Assembly: GCF_003574625.1 (NCBI RefSeq)
Contig: NZ_QNUJ01000005.1
Location: 310,001-374,000 of the forward strand
Direction of reading: 5' to 3'
From: Shinella zoogloeoides
Lineage (GTDB): Bacteria; Pseudomonadota; Alphaproteobacteria; Rhizobiales; Rhizobiaceae
DNA length: 64,000 bases
Within the stretch, counting starts at the first letter, position 1; each line of letters starts with the position of its first letter. This document shows positions 49,761 through 59,323 of this stretch, piece after piece. The notes under the pieces are model-generated. The model was not told the origin of the DNA, did not search any database, and saw only the letters and a list, made by a program, of their open reading frames with translations. The translations under genes were made by a program, and so were the position numbers.

Positions 49761-50960
49761 TTATTTCTGCTGTTTCAGGATGTCGACGCCCGGCAGGGGC
49801 TTGCCTTCCATCCATTCCAGGAACGCGCCGCCGGCGGTCGAGACATAGGTGAATTCGTCGGCGACGCCGGCATGGTTGAGGGCTGCGACCGTGTCGCCGC
49901 CACCGGCGACGGAGACGAGCTTGCCGGCCTTGGTCTCGGCGGCTGCATGCTTTGCGGCGGAGACCGTCGCGGTGTCGAAGGGGGCGATCTCGAAGGCGCC
50001 GAGCGGGCCGTTCCAGACGAGCGTCGAGGCGCGCGAGATCCAGGCATTGACCGCTTCGATCGTCTTCGGGCCGACATCGAGCATCATGGCGTCGGCCGGG
50101 ATGGCGTTGACGTCGACCACCTCGTTCTCGGCGTTGGCCTTGAATTCGCGGGCGACGACGCCGTCTTCGGGGAGCACGATGGCGCAGGTGGCGGTCGCCG
50201 CCTCGATCATGATCTGCTTGGCGGTATCGGCAAGGTCGTGCTCGCAGAGCGACTTGCCGACATTCGTGCCGCGGGCGGCCAGGAAGGTGTTCGCCATGCC
50301 GCCGCCGATGACCAGCGCGTCGACCTTCTTCACGAGGTTCATCAGAAGGTCGATCTTGGTGGAGACCTTCGCGCCGCCGACGATGGCGACGACCGGGCGG
50401 GCCGGGTTGCCGAGGCCCTTTTCCAGCGCTTCCAGCTCGGCCTGCATGGTGCGGCCGGCATAGGCGGGCAGGAGATGAGCAAGGCCTTCCGTCGAGGAAT
50501 GGGCGCGGTGGGCGGCCGAGAAGGCGTCGTTGACGTAGATGTCGCCATTGGCGGCCAGCGCAGCGGTGAAATCGGGGTTGTTCTTCTCCTCGCCCTTGTG
50601 GAAGCGGGTGTTCTCGAGGAGCAGGATGTCGCCGTTCTGCATGGCGGCGATGGCGGCGGCGGCCTTCTCGCCGATGCAGTCGGCGGCGAACTGGACCTTG
50701 GTGCCGAGGACGTCGTTCACGGCGGGCAGGATCTGCTCCAGCGACATGTCGGCGACGACCTCACCCTTCGGGCGGCCGAAATGGGCGAGCAGGATGACCT
50801 TGGCGCCCTTCTTCGACAGTTCCCGGATGGTGGGAGCGACGCGCTCGATGCGGGTCGCATCGGTGACCTTGCCGTCCTTGACCGGCACGTTGAGATCGAC
50901 GCGGACGAGCACGCGCTTGCCGGCGATGTCGGTGAGGTTGTCGAGGGTCTTGAAGGTCAT
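49761..50960 (-). CDS. pgk: phosphoglycerate kinase
   Basis: This 399-aa glycolytic/gluconeogenic enzyme moves phosphate between 1,3-bisphosphoglycerate and ADP. The N-domain [19 protein letters not shown] and the HFGRPKG loop, the [20 protein letters not shown] hinge and C-domain GGGDTVAAL are complete. ATG at 50960 with CAGGAG upstream gives family length; the longer frame to 51095 runs through the gap terminator. It is separated from gap by a terminator, so it has its own unit or depends on readthrough. Confidence 0.96.
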   Translation of the reverse strand: MTFKTLDNLTDIAGKRVLVRVDLNVPVKDGKVTDATRIERVAPTIRELSKKGAKVILLAHFGRPKGEVVADMSLEQILPAVNDVLGTKVQFAADCIGEKAAAAIAAMQNGDILLLENTRFHKGEEKNNPDFTAALAANGDIYVNDAFSAAHRAHSSTEGLAHLLPAYAGRTMQAELEALEKGLGNPARPVVAIVGGAKVSTKIDLLMNLVKKVDALVIGGGMANTFLAARGTNVGKSLCEHDLADTAKQIMIEAATATCAIVLPEDGVVAREFKANAENEVVDVNAIPADAMMLDVGPKTIEAVNAWISRASTLVWNGPLGAFEIAPFDTATVSAAKHAAAETKAGKLVSVAGGGDTVAALNHAGVADEFTYVSTAGGAFLEWMEGKPLPGVDILKQQK

Positions 50961-50989
50961 GGTTGCCGCTCCTGAATGTGTCGTCTGGT

Positions 50990-51025
50990 CAAGAAAAAAC
51001 ACCCGGACATCTCTGCCCGGGTGTT
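50990..51025 (-). terminator. terminator between gap and pgk
   Basis: AACACCCGG (50998-51006) and CCGGGTGTT (51017-51025) form a perfect 9-bp stem, with TTTTTTCTT following on the minus strand. Confidence 0.85.
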
Positions 51026-51037
51026 TCGCGTTTCCGC

Positions 51038-52039
51038 TTAGATGAGCTTGCCGAGGGCAACCGCCGTGTCGGACATGCGGTTCGAGAAGCCCCATTCGTT
51101 ATCGTACCAGGAAAGGATACGAACGAGGTTGCCGTCGAGGACCTTGGTCTGGTCAGCGGCGAAGTTCGACGAATGGCTGTCGTGGTTGAAGTCGACCGAG
51201 ACAAGCGGCCCCGTGACGTAGTCGAGGATGCCCTTCAGCTCGCCTTCGGCGGCGGCCTTGACGGCGGCGTTGACTTCCTCGGCCGTGACGTTGCGCTTCG
51301 GCACGAACTTCAGGTCGACGACCGAGACGTTCGGGGTCGGCACGCGGATCGACGAGCCGTCGAGCTTGCCCTTGAGGTGCGGCAGCACGAGGCCGACGGC
51401 CTTGGCGGCGCCGGTGGACGTCGGGATCATCGACAGCGCGGCGGCACGGGCGCGATAAAGGTCCTTGTGCATAGTGTCGAGGGTCGGCTGGTCACCCGTG
51501 TAGGAGTGGACCGTCGTCATGTAGCCCTTCTCGATGCCGAAGGCCTTGTCGAGAACGTAGGCGACCGGCGCAAGGCAGTTCGTCGTGCACGAGGCGTTGG
51601 AGATGACGAGATCGTCCTTGGTCAGCGTGTCGTGGTTGACGCCGTAGACGATGGTCTTGTCGGCATTGTCGCACGGGGCCGAAACGATGACGCGCTTGGA
51701 GCCGTTTGCGAGGTGCGCGGAGGCCTTTTCCTTGGTGGTGAAGAGGCCGGTGCATTCCAGCGCGATGTCGACGTCGCCCCAGGGCAGTTCCTTCGGGTCG
51801 CGGATGGCCGTGACGCGGATCGGGCCGCGGCCGACGTCGATCGTATCGCCGGAAACGGTGACGGTGCCGGGGAACTTGCCGTGGACGGAATCGTAGCGGA
51901 CGAGATGCGCATTGGTCTCGACCGGGCCGAGGTCGTTGACGGCGACGACTTCGATGTCGGTGCGGCCGGATTCGACGATGGCACGCAGCACGTTGCGGCC
52001 GATGCGGCCAAAGCCGTTGATGGCAACTTTCACAGTCAT
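51038..52039 (-). CDS. gap: glyceraldehyde-3-phosphate dehydrogenase
   Basis: This 333-aa enzyme oxidises glyceraldehyde-3-phosphate with NAD(P) and phosphate. The Rossmann start is [17 protein letters not shown], and the active-site Cys151 lies in [26 protein letters not shown] and the C-terminal [13 protein letters not shown] are intact. ATG at 52039 is clear. It is cotranscribed with tkt (68 nt upstream gap) and followed by a strong terminator. Confidence 0.97.
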   Translation of the reverse strand: MTVKVAINGFGRIGRNVLRAIVESGRTDIEVVAVNDLGPVETNAHLVRYDSVHGKFPGTVTVSGDTIDVGRGPIRVTAIRDPKELPWGDVDIALECTGLFTTKEKASAHLANGSKRVIVSAPCDNADKTIVYGVNHDTLTKDDLVISNASCTTNCLAPVAYVLDKAFGIEKGYMTTVHSYTGDQPTLDTMHKDLYRARAAALSMIPTSTGAAKAVGLVLPHLKGKLDGSSIRVPTPNVSVVDLKFVPKRNVTAEEVNAAVKAAAEGELKGILDYVTGPLVSVDFNHDSHSSNFAADQTKVLDGNLVRILSWYDNEWGFSNRMSDTAVALGKLI

Positions 52040-52078
52040 TTCGGGTTTCTCCCTATGGATAAACGTTTGGCGATGCGA

Positions 52079-52098
52079 GGCGCGGCCGGGGCCGCGCC
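52079..52098. other. intercistronic hairpin between tkt and gap
   Basis: GGCGCGGCC and GGCCGCGCC pair perfectly around two bases with no T-run. It may stabilise the mRNA or attenuate the upstream gene. No terminator function is evident. Confidence 0.5.
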
Positions 52099-52107
52099 CG
52101 ACGGCGC

Positions 52108-54090
52108 TCAGGCCAGCTTGGCTTCCGCGGCGGCAACGACGGCCTCCGGCGTGATGCCGAAGTGCTTGTAGAGCTCCTTGTACGGGCCGGAGGCGCCGAA
52201 GGAGGACATGCCGACGAAGATGCCGTCCGAACCGATGAAGTGATCCCAGCCCTGGCGGATGCCGGCTTCGACCGCGATCTTGACCGGCGAGTTGCCAATG
52301 ACGGCCTGCTGGTAGGCTTCAGGCTGCTCGGCGAAGAGCTCGAAGCAGGGAACGGAAACGACGCGGGTCGAGATGCCCTTGGCGGAAAGGGCCTGCTGGG
52401 CCTTCACCGCGATCTCGATTTCCGAGCCGGTGGCGAAGATCGTCACCTGGGCGTCGCTGGCCGAGACGAGATCGTAGGCGCCGCGGGCGCAGAGGTTCTC
52501 TTCCTCGTATTCGAGGCGTACCGGCATCAGGTTCTGGCGCGTCAGCGCGATGGCGGACGGACGGTTGTGGCTTTCGAGCGCGAGCTGCCAGCACTCCGCC
52601 GTCTCCGTGGCGTCGGCCGGGCGGAAGACGAGGAGGTTCGGGATGGCGCGCAGGGCGGCCATGTGCTCGACCGGCTGGTGCGTCGGGCCGTCTTCGCCAA
52701 GGCCGATGGAATCGTGCGTCAGCACGTGGATGACGCGGATGCCCATCAGCGCGGCGAGGCGGATCGACGGACGGCAGTAGTCCGAGAAGATCAGGAAGCC
52801 GCCGGAATAGGGGATGAGGCCGCCATGCAGCGCCATGCCGTTCATCGCGGCCGCCATGCCGTGCTCGCGCACGCCGTAGTGGATGTAGCGGCCGGAGAAG
52901 TCGTTCGGGGTGATCGACTTGGTCTGGCTGGTCTTGGTGTTGTTGGAACCCGTCAGGTCGGCCGAGCCGCCGATGGTTTCCGGCAGGACGCCGTTGATGA
53001 CTTCCAGCGCGTCTTCCGAAGCCTTGCGGGTTGCCGGGTTGGGCTTCGTCTCGGCAAGCTTCTGCTTGTAAGCGGAGATCGCGGAATCGAGGCTGCCTTC
53101 TAGGTCGCCGGCGAAGCGGCGGGTGAACTGCGCCTTCTTCTCGGCATCCGTCTTTTCGAGACGGGCTTCCCATTCCTTGTGCGCCTTGGTGGAGCGCAGG
53201 CCGGCGAGGCGCCAGGCGTCGAGCACGTCGGAGGGAACGACGAAGGCTTCCGCTTCCCAGTTCAGCGCCTTGCGGGTGGCGGCGATTTCCTCGGCTCCGA
53301 GCGGCGAGCCGTGGACCTTGTGCGTGCCGGCCTTGTTCGGCGCGCCGAAGCCGATGGTCGTCTTGCAGGCGATCATGGTCGGCTTGTCGGACTTGTGGGC
53401 TTCCTCGATGGCGGCGGCGATGGCGTCCGGATCATGTCCGTCGACGGCGATCGTGTTCCACTGGCTGGCGCGGAAGCGGGCGTGCTGGTCGGTCGAGTCG
53501 GCAATGGAGATCGGGCCGTCGATCGAGATGTTGTTGTCGTCCCAGAAGACGATCAGCTTGTTGAGCTTGAGGTGGCCGGCGAGCGAGATCGCTTCCTGGC
53601 TGATGCCTTCCATGAGGCAGCCGTCACCGGCAAGCACATAGGTGTAGTGCTCGATGAGGTCGGAGCCGAATTCGTCGCGCAGCTTGCGTTCGGCAAGCGC
53701 CATGCCGACGGCGTTGGCGATGCCCTGGCCGAGCGGACCCGTGGTCGTCTCGATGCCGGCGGCGTGGCCGTATTCCGGGTGGCCGGCGGTGCGGGCGCCG
53801 AGCTGGCGGAAATTCTTGATCTCGTCGATCGTGATGTCCTCGTAGCCCGTCAAATAGAGCAGCGAGTAGAGGAGCATCGAGCCGTGGCCGGCCGACAGGA
53901 CGAAGCGGTCGCGGTTCGGCCAGGACGGGGTCTTCGGGTCGAAGGACAGGAAGCGGGTGAAAAGAACCGTTGCGATGTCTGCTGCGCCCATGGGCAGGCC
54001 GGGGTGACCCGAGTTCGCCTTTTCCACGGCATCCATGGAAAGGAAGCGAATTGCGTTCGCCATCCGGTCGTGTTTTTCGCGAGAGATCAT
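52108..54090 (-). CDS. tkt: transketolase
   Basis: This 660-aa thiamine diphosphate enzyme of the pentose phosphate pathway has the cofactor motif from [19 protein letters not shown] to WDDNN near residue 155 and the N-terminal [16 protein letters not shown]. The pyrimidine domain has [19 protein letters not shown], and [15 protein letters not shown] is intact. ATG at 54090 is preferred; an internal ATG nine codons later is possible. It heads a tkt-gap operon behind a strong promoter. Confidence 0.96.
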   Translation of the reverse strand: MISREKHDRMANAIRFLSMDAVEKANSGHPGLPMGAADIATVLFTRFLSFDPKTPSWPNRDRFVLSAGHGSMLLYSLLYLTGYEDITIDEIKNFRQLGARTAGHPEYGHAAGIETTTGPLGQGIANAVGMALAERKLRDEFGSDLIEHYTYVLAGDGCLMEGISQEAISLAGHLKLNKLIVFWDDNNISIDGPISIADSTDQHARFRASQWNTIAVDGHDPDAIAAAIEEAHKSDKPTMIACKTTIGFGAPNKAGTHKVHGSPLGAEEIAATRKALNWEAEAFVVPSDVLDAWRLAGLRSTKAHKEWEARLEKTDAEKKAQFTRRFAGDLEGSLDSAISAYKQKLAETKPNPATRKASEDALEVINGVLPETIGGSADLTGSNNTKTSQTKSITPNDFSGRYIHYGVREHGMAAAMNGMALHGGLIPYSGGFLIFSDYCRPSIRLAALMGIRVIHVLTHDSIGLGEDGPTHQPVEHMAALRAIPNLLVFRPADATETAECWQLALESHNRPSAIALTRQNLMPVRLEYEEENLCARGAYDLVSASDAQVTIFATGSEIEIAVKAQQALSAKGISTRVVSVPCFELFAEQPEAYQQAVIGNSPVKIAVEAGIRQGWDHFIGSDGIFVGMSSFGASGPYKELYKHFGITPEAVVAAAEAKLA

Positions 54091-54158
54091 GACTGTTCCG
54101 TCTTCTTCGGGGTGTCAGGGCCGATGCCGTTCCGGGTATCGGTTGGAAGCGGGGTGAC

Positions 54159-54186
54159 ACATAGCAGGTGCACCGTCGGAGTCAAC
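54159..54186 (-). promoter_or_regulatory. promoter of tkt
   Basis: On the minus strand GTTGAC (54181-54186) and CTATGT (54159-54164) lie 16 nt apart, close to CTTGAC-N17-CTATAT. The start would be about 60 bp before the tkt ATG. Confidence 0.6.
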
Positions 54187-54325
54187 GAATTCGGCGGGTT
54201 TTGCGGCACTTGGGCGCTGGTTCCGCGACGTTTTTTAGCAGTTCCGAAAGCCTTTGCCGGGCCGTTCGCGCGAGGGGTGCGGAACGCCGATCCACAGCGG
54301 CTTTGGCGCGCGGATTGCCATGCTG

Positions 54326-54355
54326 TTGACGCTCGGGCCCGCAGTTGAATACTGT
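54326..54355 (+). promoter_or_regulatory. promoter of the DUF4164-zapA operon
   Basis: TTGACG (54326-54331) is followed by TACTGT (54350-54355) after 18 nt, giving a leader of about 60 nt before ATG 54420. Beyond the two promoters I see nothing in 54091-54419. Confidence 0.5.
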
Positions 54356-54419
54356 CGCGCGAAGGGAACCGGCGCTGGCGGCGGCGATTCGTATTTTTGA
54401 AAGTGCCGGTGAAGGCTTC

Positions 54420-54692
54420 ATGACAAACGGGGAAACAGTCAGGGCGGCGATAGAGGAGCTTCGCAGGGCTCTCGCGAACCTCGACAACGCGCTCGACATG
54501 CGCTTCGACCGCGAGCGCGATCACGGCGAGGTCGAGGGCGAGGTCCGGCGGGTGAACGTCGACCGCTCGCGGCTCGCCCAGGAGCTCGATCAATCCGAAT
54601 TCCGCGCGAACCGTCTGGAAGAGGTGAACCGCGAGGTCTCCCGCCGCCTCGTCACGGCTATGGAGACGATCCGGGCCGTGCTCGACCGTTAA
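54420..54692 (+). CDS. DUF4164 coiled-coil protein
   Basis: This 90-aa, almost wholly coiled-coil protein (VRAAIEELRRALANLDNALD, NVDRSRLAQELDQSEFRANR, LEEVNREVSRRLVTAM) is known only as a neighbour of zapA in Rhizobiales. It may partner ZapA at the division ring, which is inference from position only. ATG 54420 has GAAGG upstream. Confidence 0.83.
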   Translation: MTNGETVRAAIEELRRALANLDNALDMRFDRERDHGEVEGEVRRVNVDRSRLAQELDQSEFRANRLEEVNREVSRRLVTAMETIRAVLDR

Positions 54693-54713
54693 TTCCAGAA
54701 AGAAAGACTTCGC

Positions 54714-55085
54714 ATGGCACAGGTGACCGTACAGATCGATGGCAAGGCCTACCGCATGGCCTGCGAGGAAGGCCAGGAGGGGCATCTCGAAGAGCTTGCC
54801 GCCGGCTTCGATCAATATGTCGGCCACCTGAAGAGCCAGTTCGGCGAGATCGGCGACCTGAGGCTCACCGTCATGGCCGGCATCATGGTGATGGACGAGC
54901 TCAACGACGTCACCCGGCGTCTCGCCAAGCTGGAAAAGGAAACCGAGGAGCTGCGCACGGGCCGCGAGGGCGTGATGAGCGAGGTTTCGCGCAACGAGGA
55001 AGCCATCGCCGTCGCCCTCAACGAGCTGACCAGCCAGATCCAGGGCATGGCCGCCAAGCTTACCGGCAAGCCGCCGGCGAACTGA
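54714..55085 (+). CDS. zapA: cell division protein ZapA
   Basis: This 123-aa protein cross-links FtsZ filaments at midcell. It starts MAQVTVQIDGKAYRMACEEG, then HLEELAAGFDQYVGHLKSQF and the dimer helix LRLTVMAGIMVMDELNDVTR, with a C-terminal coiled coil. ATG at 54714 follows AGAAAGA-type site. It is second in the DUF4164-zapA operon and directly upstream of the 6S RNA gene, the same arrangement as in E. coli. Confidence 0.93.
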   Translation: MAQVTVQIDGKAYRMACEEGQEGHLEELAAGFDQYVGHLKSQFGEIGDLRLTVMAGIMVMDELNDVTRRLAKLEKETEELRTGREGVMSEVSRNEEAIAVALNELTSQIQGMAAKLTGKPPAN

Positions 55086-55158
55086 TCCGCGGCGTCTCCA
55101 CGCCTTTGCGCGCGGCGAGGGCCTTTGCACTTTTGCTAAGCTGCTTCGGGAATTGCTA

Positions 55159-55187
55159 CTGGCGAAAACGCCGCTTTCATCCTATAT
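55159..55187 (+). promoter_or_regulatory. promoter of the 6S RNA gene
   Basis: A CTATAT box (55182-55187), an exact rhizobial -10, has a weak -35 CTGGCG (55159-55164) 17 nt before it. Transcription would begin near 55194. Confidence 0.6.
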
Positions 55188-55193
55188 GTCGGA

Positions 55194-55349
55194 TGCGATC
55201 TGCGCTTCCCGACAGGAACCACAATCCCTGGGGCCATACTCGATCCAAAGGGAGCTGTCCCTGACCCGGCCCGTGGGCTTGGTCACACGGTGCCCACCTA
55301 CGTTTGTAGGCACCCAGGATCGTAAACCTCCATCGGTCGTCGCGGATCG
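55194..55349 (+). ncRNA. ssrS: 6S RNA
   Basis: The RNA of about 155 nt closes on itself by pairing GATCTGCG (55197-55204) with CGCGGATC (55341-55348), one G-U allowed. The interior contains GGGAGCTGTCCCTGACCC and GGTGCCCACC, as in the rhizobial 6S RNAs I remember. Position right after zapA is the classical ssrS location. 6S RNA mimics an open promoter and sequesters sigma-70 RNA polymerase in stationary phase. Ends are uncertain by a few bases. Confidence 0.8.
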
Positions 55350-55377
55350 TACCTTGCTGAAATCACCGGCAAACGAA

Positions 55378-55410
55378 AAGGCCGCCCCACGGGGCGGCCT
55401 TCGTGTTTTC
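55378..55410. terminator. strong hairpin between 6S RNA and tal
   Basis: AAGGCCGCCCC (55378-55388 region) and GGGGCGGCCTT (55391-55401) pair perfectly around AC. T-containing tails on both sides (TCGTGTTTTC on plus, TTTTCGTTT on minus) allow bidirectional termination. Confidence 0.75.
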
Positions 55411-55432
55411 TTCCGGGCTGCTGCCCCTCATC

Positions 55433-55562
55433 CGGCCTGCCAGCCACCTTCTCCCCGCAAGCGGGGCGAAGGGATATGCCGCGCCGGTTTCCCCAAATCT
55501 TCATCGTTGCGTTGGGCAAGTCCCCTCTCCCCGCTTGCGGGGAGAGGGTTAGGGTGAGGGGC
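55433..55562. repeat. RIME-like palindromic element, copy 2
   Basis: This is a 130-bp element with GCCCCTCA and TGAGGGGC ends, and internal CTTCTCCCCGCAAGCGGGG and CCCCGCTTGCGGGGAGA arms. It lies between 6S RNA (+) and tal (-), both converging on it. Confidence 0.85.
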
Positions 55563-55577
55563 AGGGCGGCGAACGCT

Positions 55578-56540
55578 TTATGCGGCCGCCTTCAGCTGCT
55601 TGTCGACCATGGCGCGCAGGCTGCCGAGGTCCTTGGCGAAGGCGCGGATGCCTTCGGAGAGCTTTTCGGTCGCCATGGCGTCCCCGTTCAGCATCCAGCG
55701 GAAGGCCTTCTCGTCGATCTTGATCGGCGAGACCTTGGCGGCCTTTTCCGGCGAGAGCTTGCGCTCCAGCGTACCCGAGGCGGCGTCGAGTTCCTCGAGC
55801 AAGGCGGGGCTGATCGTCAGGCGGTCGCAGCCGGCCAGCGCTTCGATCTCGCCCGTGTTGCGGAAGGAGGCGCCCATGACGATCGTGTCGATGCCGTTGG
55901 ACTTGTAGTAGTCGTAGATCGCGCGGACGGAGAGGACGCCCGGATCGTCTTCGGCGGTGAAGGTCTTGCCGGAGGCCTTGACATGCCAGTCGAGGATGCG
56001 GCCGACGAAGGGCGAGATGAGGAAGACGCCGGCATCGGCGCAGGCGATGGCCTGGGCCTGGTTGAAGAGCAGCGTTAGGTTGCAGTCGATGCCTTCCTTC
56101 TGCAGCACTTCGGCGGCGCGGATACCTTCCCAGGTGGAGGCGAGCTTGATCAGGATGCGCTCGCGGGAAATGCCGCGCGCGTCATAGGCCTTGATGATCT
56201 CGCGGGCCTTGGCGATGGAGGCCTCGGTGTCGAAGGAGAGGTCGGCGTCCACTTCGGTCGAGACGCGGCCGGGCACCAGCTCGGCAAGCGCGGCACCGAC
56301 AGCGATGGCGAGGCGATCGCCGACGGCGGCCACGACGCCCTCGTGATTGCCGCCCTGCGACCGGCCCCAGCGGATGGCTTCGGCCACCGCGTCGGAAAAT
56401 GCCGGCGTGCCGAGCGCCTTCAGGACGATGGTGGGATTGGTGGTGCAATCGACCGGCTTCAGGCGGCGGACGGCGTCGATGTCGCCGGTATCTGCCACGA
56501 CGGTCGTCATCGCGCGGAGTTGTTCAAGCTTGGACGTCAT
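55578..56540 (-). CDS. tal: transaldolase
   Basis: This 320-aa enzyme transfers dihydroxyacetone between sugar phosphates in the pentose phosphate pathway. The Schiff-base lysine lies in [13 protein letters not shown], with [11 protein letters not shown] at the N-terminus and [15 protein letters not shown] near the C-terminus, as in classical TalB-type enzymes. ATG at 56540 is preferred over the much longer upstream frame. It is divergent from a SorC-type regulator, possibly its controller. Confidence 0.95.
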   Translation of the reverse strand: MTSKLEQLRAMTTVVADTGDIDAVRRLKPVDCTTNPTIVLKALGTPAFSDAVAEAIRWGRSQGGNHEGVVAAVGDRLAIAVGAALAELVPGRVSTEVDADLSFDTEASIAKAREIIKAYDARGISRERILIKLASTWEGIRAAEVLQKEGIDCNLTLLFNQAQAIACADAGVFLISPFVGRILDWHVKASGKTFTAEDDPGVLSVRAIYDYYKSNGIDTIVMGASFRNTGEIEALAGCDRLTISPALLEELDAASGTLERKLSPEKAAKVSPIKIDEKAFRWMLNGDAMATEKLSEGIRAFAKDLGSLRAMVDKQLKAAA

Positions 56541-56723
56541 ATCCGAATTCCCGAAAGGTTGTTGCTGGGCCTCCGTCCCCGGCCCTTGCAGGGGAAACGT
56601 CGAACCCTCCTCCATGTTCCTATGCAGGCGTGCCTGCGGCCGTGCTTCCGTTTCGGCCGCCGGCTTGCCGGCACACACTGGCGACCGGCGGAAAACCGCC
56701 AGTCGACATGGGGCGACTATCGA

Positions 56724-56788
56724 CATTTCCCCGGGACAAAGTCAAGCACTTTTGCCCACTCTCGTGAACATATGTCGCATTTCCCCGG
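56724..56788. promoter_or_regulatory. direct repeat in the tal/regulator intergenic region
   Basis: CATTTCCCCGG occurs twice (56724-56734 and 56778-56788), each preceded by a CGACA- or GTCG-type flank, 54 bp apart start to start. It is a candidate binding site for the adjacent SorC-type regulator; the region 56541-56837 shows no other structure. Confidence 0.35.
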
Positions 56789-56837
56789 CGATGTGCTAAG
56801 GTACCCGCCGGAAACGAACGAGCAAGATGGAGGCGAC

Positions 56838-57824
56838 GTGGCAAGGCTCCGGCGCGACACACATACGGCCTATTCGGAATCGGCGGCACTGCGCCTGCGG
56901 GCCGCCTGGCTCTATTACAACCAGGGCCTCACCCAGAAGGACGTGGCGGAGAAGATCGGCGTCAGCCGCACCACGGTCGTGCGCATGCTCGACGAGGCGC
57001 TGAAGCGCTCCGAGGTGCAGATCTGGATCAACGAGGGCATTGCCGACTGCGTGGAACTTTCCGTGCGGCTGGAAAGGGCCTACGGGCTCGACGAGGCCGT
57101 TGTCGTGCCGGCGGCCGACAGCGCGGAGGGGACGGCCAAGAGCGTCGGCCTCGCGCTCGGCCAGTTCCTGACGGAGGCGATCCCCGACGACTGCACGGTC
57201 GGGGTCGGCTGGGGGCGTACGCTGACGGCCTCGCTGGCCAGCTTCCGCCCCGCCCGCCACGAGCGCGTCAAGGTCGTCTCGCTGCTCGGCGGCGTGGTGG
57301 AGGCGCATCGCATCAATCCCATCGAATATACCTGGCAGCTTGCCAGCCAGCTCGGGGCGGAGTGCTACCTGTTCCTCGCGCCGCTTCTCGTCGATTCGCG
57401 CGAGACCAAGCGCAGCCTCATCGAGAAATGCGGCCTCAAGACCCTGTTCGAACTGGCCGAGAACATGGATATCGCGGTGGTGAGCTGCGGCGATATCGGA
57501 CCGGAGGCAAGTTCGCTGTCGCGCGACTTCATCGCCCGGCGGGAGCTGGAGGAGCTGATCGCGGCGGGCTGCGTGTGCGATACGATGTGCAATTTCCTCG
57601 ATGCGGAGGGGCACACCATCGACCATCCGATCCGCCACCGGGTCATGTCGATCGATCTCGATACGGTGAAGAAGGCGCGTCATATCGTGCTCGTCTCCGG
57701 CGGGGCGCACCGGGCGCCGGCCATCCGCGCCACCATCCGCCGCGTCGGCTGCAATACGCTGATCACCGACGAGGGCGCCGCGAAGGCGATGCTGGCGCTG
57801 GCGGAAACCTCCGCCGCGGCCTGA
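56838..57824 (+). CDS. SorC/DeoR-type sugar-binding transcriptional regulator
   Basis: This 328-aa regulator has an N-terminal HTH (about 15-60: AAWLYYNQGLTQKDVAEKIG, VSRTTVVRMLDEAL) and a sugar-phosphate-binding domain (about 65-325) with VGVGWGRTLTASL, VVSLLGGVVEAH and LVSGGAHRAPAI. GTG 56838 is chosen because GGAGG lies four bases before; ATG 56772 would add 22 residues without a ribosome site. It is divergent from tal and upstream of fau, and probably responds to a pentose or sugar phosphate (inference). Confidence 0.85.
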   Translation: MARLRRDTHTAYSESAALRLRAAWLYYNQGLTQKDVAEKIGVSRTTVVRMLDEALKRSEVQIWINEGIADCVELSVRLERAYGLDEAVVVPAADSAEGTAKSVGLALGQFLTEAIPDDCTVGVGWGRTLTASLASFRPARHERVKVVSLLGGVVEAHRINPIEYTWQLASQLGAECYLFLAPLLVDSRETKRSLIEKCGLKTLFELAENMDIAVVSCGDIGPEASSLSRDFIARRELEELIAAGCVCDTMCNFLDAEGHTIDHPIRHRVMSIDLDTVKKARHIVLVSGGAHRAPAIRATIRRVGCNTLITDEGAAKAMLALAETSAAA

Positions 57825-57895
57825 CCGGATCATCGTGGGATTTGATTGCGGCACCGCCTGCTGCTAAGCGGAGTGAAAAGCAGCGGGAGACATCC

Positions 57896-58480
57896 GTGAC
57901 ACCGAGGGAAGAGAAGGCGGCCATCCGCAACGAGCGGCTGGCCCTGCGCGACGCGATGACGCCGGAAGCGCGCATCGAGGGCAGCCTTGCCATGGCCGGG
58001 CATGCGGGCGACCGCATCGAATTCGATCCCGGCACGGTGATCTCCGGCTTCTGGCCGATCCGCTCGGAGGCCGACATCCGGCCGCTGATGGCGCATCTGC
58101 GCACGCGCGGGGCACGGCTCTGCCTGCCGGTGGTGCTCGACCGGGAGACGATCGTCTTCCGCGAGCTCGTCGTCGGCGCGCCGGTGGTCAAGACCGGCTT
58201 CGGCACGACGGGGCCCGGACCGGAGGCGGCGGTCATCGATCCCGACATCCTCCTGATGCCGCTTTCCGCCTTCGATGCGGCGGGCAACCGCATCGGCTAT
58301 GGCGCCGGCCATTACGACCGGGCGATCGACCGGCTGAAGGCGAAAGGCCGCACGCCGATGCTGATCGGCATTGCGTTCGACTGCCAGGAAGTGGCATCAG
58401 TACCGGCCGAGCCGCACGACGTTCCGCTGGATGCGATCCTCACGGAAAGCGGCTTGCGGATGTTCCAACAGGTTTCATAA
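57896..58480 (+). CDS. fau: 5-formyltetrahydrofolate cyclo-ligase
   Basis: This 194-aa enzyme converts 5-formyl-THF to 5,10-methenyl-THF with ATP. It starts at GTG 57896 after GGGAGA and shows basic N-terminal RNERLALRDAM, LLMPLSAFDAAGNRIGYGAG and HYDRAIDRL of the family. In many bacteria fau follows 6S RNA; here tal and the regulator gene lie between. It is followed by the YmdB-type gene after nine bases. Confidence 0.93.
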   Translation: MTPREEKAAIRNERLALRDAMTPEARIEGSLAMAGHAGDRIEFDPGTVISGFWPIRSEADIRPLMAHLRTRGARLCLPVVLDRETIVFRELVVGAPVVKTGFGTTGPGPEAAVIDPDILLMPLSAFDAAGNRIGYGAGHYDRAIDRLKAKGRTPMLIGIAFDCQEVASVPAEPHDVPLDAILTESGLRMFQQVS

Positions 58481-58489
58481 GGCAGTTCG

Positions 58490-59314
58490 ATGCGTTTTCT
58501 CTTTCTGGGCGACATGGTGGGCAAGACCGGGCGGACGGCCGTCTGGGAGCGCCTGCCGGGCCTGATCGGCGATTTCAAGCTGGATTTCGTCGTCGTCAAC
58601 GGGGAGAACGCGGCGGGCGGCTTCGGCATCACCGAGGACATCTTCCTCGAGACGATCAATGCCGGGGCCGACGTCGTGACGACCGGCAACCATGTGTGGG
58701 ACCAGAAGGAGGCCGTGGGCTTTGCCGGCCGGCACGACCAGTTCCTGCGGCCCGCCAACTATCCGGCCGGCACGCCCGGTCGCGGCGCCAACCTCTTCAT
58801 CGCCCGCAACGGGGCGCGCGTGCTGGTCGCCAACATCATGGGCCGCGTCTTCATGCATCCCGAGCTGGACGATCCCTTCACCGCGGGCGAGGCGATCCTG
58901 GCGTCCTGCCCGCTCGGCGAGCAGGCGGACGCCGTCATCTTCGATTTCCACGCGGAAGCGACCAGCGAGAAGCAGTGCTTCGGCCATTTCGTCGACGGGC
59001 GCGCCAGCGTTGTCGTCGGCACGCATACCCATGTGCCGACGGCCGATTGCCAGATCCTCAACGGCGGCACGGGTTACATGTCGGATGCCGGCATGTGCGG
59101 CGACTACGATTCCTCGCTCGGCATGGACAAGGAAGAGCCGCTCAACCGCTTCATCTCCAAGATGCCGCGCGGGCGCTTCGAGGCAGCCTCCGGCCCGGCG
59201 ACGGTCTGCGGGCTGGCGGTCGAGATATCCGACCGCACCGGCCTTGCCGAAAAGATCGCGCCGCTGCGCCTCGGCGCGCGCCTTGCCGAGACGGTGCCGG
59301 ATTTCTGGAGCTGA
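58490..59314 (+). CDS. YmdB-type metallophosphoesterase (TIGR00282)
   Basis: This 274-aa protein has metal ligands in FLFLGDMVGKTGR, VVNGENAAGGFGI, TTGNHVWDQKE, IFDFHAEATSEK and VGTHTHVPTAD, the full set for the YmdB family of 2',3'-cyclic nucleotide phosphodiesterases. The Bacillus member governs biofilm and nanotube decisions; the role in rhizobia is unknown. It is cotranscribed with fau. Confidence 0.9.
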   Translation: MRFLFLGDMVGKTGRTAVWERLPGLIGDFKLDFVVVNGENAAGGFGITEDIFLETINAGADVVTTGNHVWDQKEAVGFAGRHDQFLRPANYPAGTPGRGANLFIARNGARVLVANIMGRVFMHPELDDPFTAGEAILASCPLGEQADAVIFDFHAEATSEKQCFGHFVDGRASVVVGTHTHVPTADCQILNGGTGYMSDAGMCGDYDSSLGMDKEEPLNRFISKMPRGRFEAASGPATVCGLAVEISDRTGLAEKIAPLRLGARLAETVPDFWS

Positions 59315-59323
59315 CCGCCCGCG

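Noticed and set aside
49611-49761. Micro-ORF as a simple read-through tail of pgk
   Set aside because: A promoter-like pair and a separate terminator suggest its own unit, although cotranscription cannot be excluded.
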